From: Urechis unicinctus
Taxonomy: Eukaryota; Annelida; Polychaeta; Xenopneusta; Urechidae
Assembly: GCA_034190875.2 (NCBI GenBank)
Contig: CM067356.1
Location: 30,653,204-30,717,203, forward strand
Direction of reading: 5' to 3'
DNA length: 64,000 nt
Every line of letters starts with the position of its first letter. The first letter of the stretch is position 1. This document shows, in pieces, positions 62,421 through 64,000 of the stretch. Position numbers and translations under genes: made by a program. Under the pieces are notes generated by a model. It saw nothing but the letters and a program-made list of their open reading frames with translations, did not search any database and was not told the origin of the DNA.

Positions 62421-64000
62421 TTCATCCATTACCTTATATCTTAACGAATAAATTAATATTTGATAAACATCGTACGCTTTTACTCACAGCGATTAAGGTA
62501 TGTCTTGTATTAGCGAAGTCATTATCACCTGATTTTTTCATATGACCACCGGTGACCTCCGTTTGACAGTTCTACTGTTGGTCCATTGACATTAAATGTG
62601 GCCTTGGAATATGTCTATTCGATCAGTCAATCTCTCACCACAGCACATGTTAATACCCATATTCATCGAAATATTCCGTTTGTCAGCGGTGCTTGCCGTT
62701 CATTGGATGCTAGATATCCGTTGCCTGACACGTCCTTTAGCTAGGCCATCTTGATGTGACAGTGAGCAGTTATGGCTTATATGTAAACTAATATTTGTAA
62801 GCTAGAAATTGTAGATAATGCGTAATCTTAGGAAAGAAGCATTATAGCGAAGGTTGGATGAATAAATGGCATGAAAGGCTTCCACTGATCTTGTTATATG
62901 CACCATTGAAGCCCACTCGGTAGCCAATGCTATCGATGAACACATTGTGTTATAATACTGGAAACGAAGAGTTTGCAGTACTGAATATGGGCAATCCACG
63001 CCGATTGATGAACTGCTAGTATCGATCAGAATCACCGATCTTTACTCAATCGCACGATGTAATTACTGTCAAATTTAACATGCTAAAGAAAGCACTGATG
63101 CAATACATGTTCTCTCGGCCAAGGCCAAAATAACGAAAGAAATATGCGCACGTTGAAAATTATTGTGTAATATAACTGCAGTTTTACAGGTTTTGTCACA
63201 AATGGTTCAACAGATCGATTGTATGTGGTTCGATTGTCGCCATATAAAAGCTCTGTGGGCGAAAAGTTAAACAAGCTACTGGTCTGGGCTTCAATTTGTA
63301 GCACATTTTGGTATCGTACTGACGATAAGCCGACGCCAAAGAGTGGACCTATTTATATCAAGCACGCCAATGCATATTATTCATATTGAACATTAGCATG
63401 GTCTGTCTAGCATCACCACGCATGTAGATGCGATGACCGATATTGTGTCAAAACCATAGCCGCGTTTCCTACCGCGTGCTCACATAATTAGTCTAACATA
63501 AGCGCGATCTACAAAACGCAATAACAGAGAGCCATTGAATTGGAGACACTCATGATTTTGCCGACTGTATTCTTTCAAGGTTTATCAGCTTTGGTTTTAC
63601 CAGTATCCATTGTCAGAGGAACCTTTAGAAACAAACGTCATTACAAGGCCGATTGCAGCGAGTGATCCGTTCCTGGTTCATAGACAGTAATAATGAGTAG
63701 AACAAAGTAAACAGGTGAAGGTTAATCTCGACCGCAGGCAGGATATAACATTAGGCTGAAAATGAGGACGCACATCCTCGTTCGTGGCTTGTCTTGCAAC
63801 CAGATACGGCAGCAATAGAACACAAAGAAGACAACAAGAAACTACAACGGTCGTGTATCGTTTAATGCATTGACAGATAGCGTTCACGTTCCACTCAAAT
63901 GGTGTGTGACCCAATAGTTATTATATTCGCCTTATAACATTTGTGAATTTATTGCATGATGAAGTGATCCCAGCGTTTTCTAACATTGTTTGCTAACTAA
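62421..64000. other. No gene recognised
   Basis: AT-rich to the window end; nothing seen. Confidence 0.5.

Overview
The window reads as intergenic, repeat-rich nuclear DNA of an invertebrate animal. It is AT-rich. It carries spliced (GT..AG) gene relics, long (TA)n microsatellites, a LINE 3' end, a hAT transposase relic and many old, diverged repeats. No intact host gene, tRNA, rRNA, operon or CRISPR array was found. A degenerate SINE-like module at about 26.1 kb, with the string GAGGCGACTAATGGGG on the minus strand, resembles a repeat I associate with molluscs. A mollusc or other lophotrochozoan is therefore my best guess, but the taxon is not proven.

Region 1 (about 1-11 kb) holds two related element copies in opposite orientation. 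Their homologous arms (about 1.21-3.85 kb and 6.95-9.30 kb) are separated by a 3.1 kb spacer. Each arm carries a decayed gene with a cysteine-rich module like the cytoplasmic 'ballast' domain of P2X7 receptors (P2RX7_C). Opposite and convergent to it lies the last exon of a second gene. On the right, a basic first exon at 10.5-10.6 kb probably belongs to that second gene. A 91-bp hAT-like MITE sits at the same place in both arms.

Region 2 (11-30 kb) is mostly unannotatable. It contains a G-rich degenerate minisatellite, several dispersed or tandem duplicated segments, a 5'-truncated LINE (24.5-24.96 kb), a SINE-like fragment (26.06-26.2 kb) and an internally deleted hAT transposase gene (26.6-27.4 kb).

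Region 3 (30-38 kb) has an exact 101-bp tandem duplication, four large (TA)n-rich arrays, a 26-bp minisatellite with dimer structure, and a 550-bp unique island with promoter-like boxes between two arrays.

Region 4 (38.5-40.9 kb) holds the clearest gene relic: a three-exon P2RX7_C-domain gene on the + strand with its splice frame preserved and two in-frame stops. It is convergent with a minus-strand gene that looks like the C-terminal half of a transposase. The arrangement matches region 1, which suggests a two-gene DNA transposon, possibly Kolobok-like, that carries a P2X7-ballast-type gene.

Region 5 (about 47.7-62.4 kb) is built from nested, diverged direct duplications. The main pair is about 4.3 kb each (47.7-52.1 and 58.2-62.4 kb), with at least three smaller pairs inside. 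No coding gene was recognised there.
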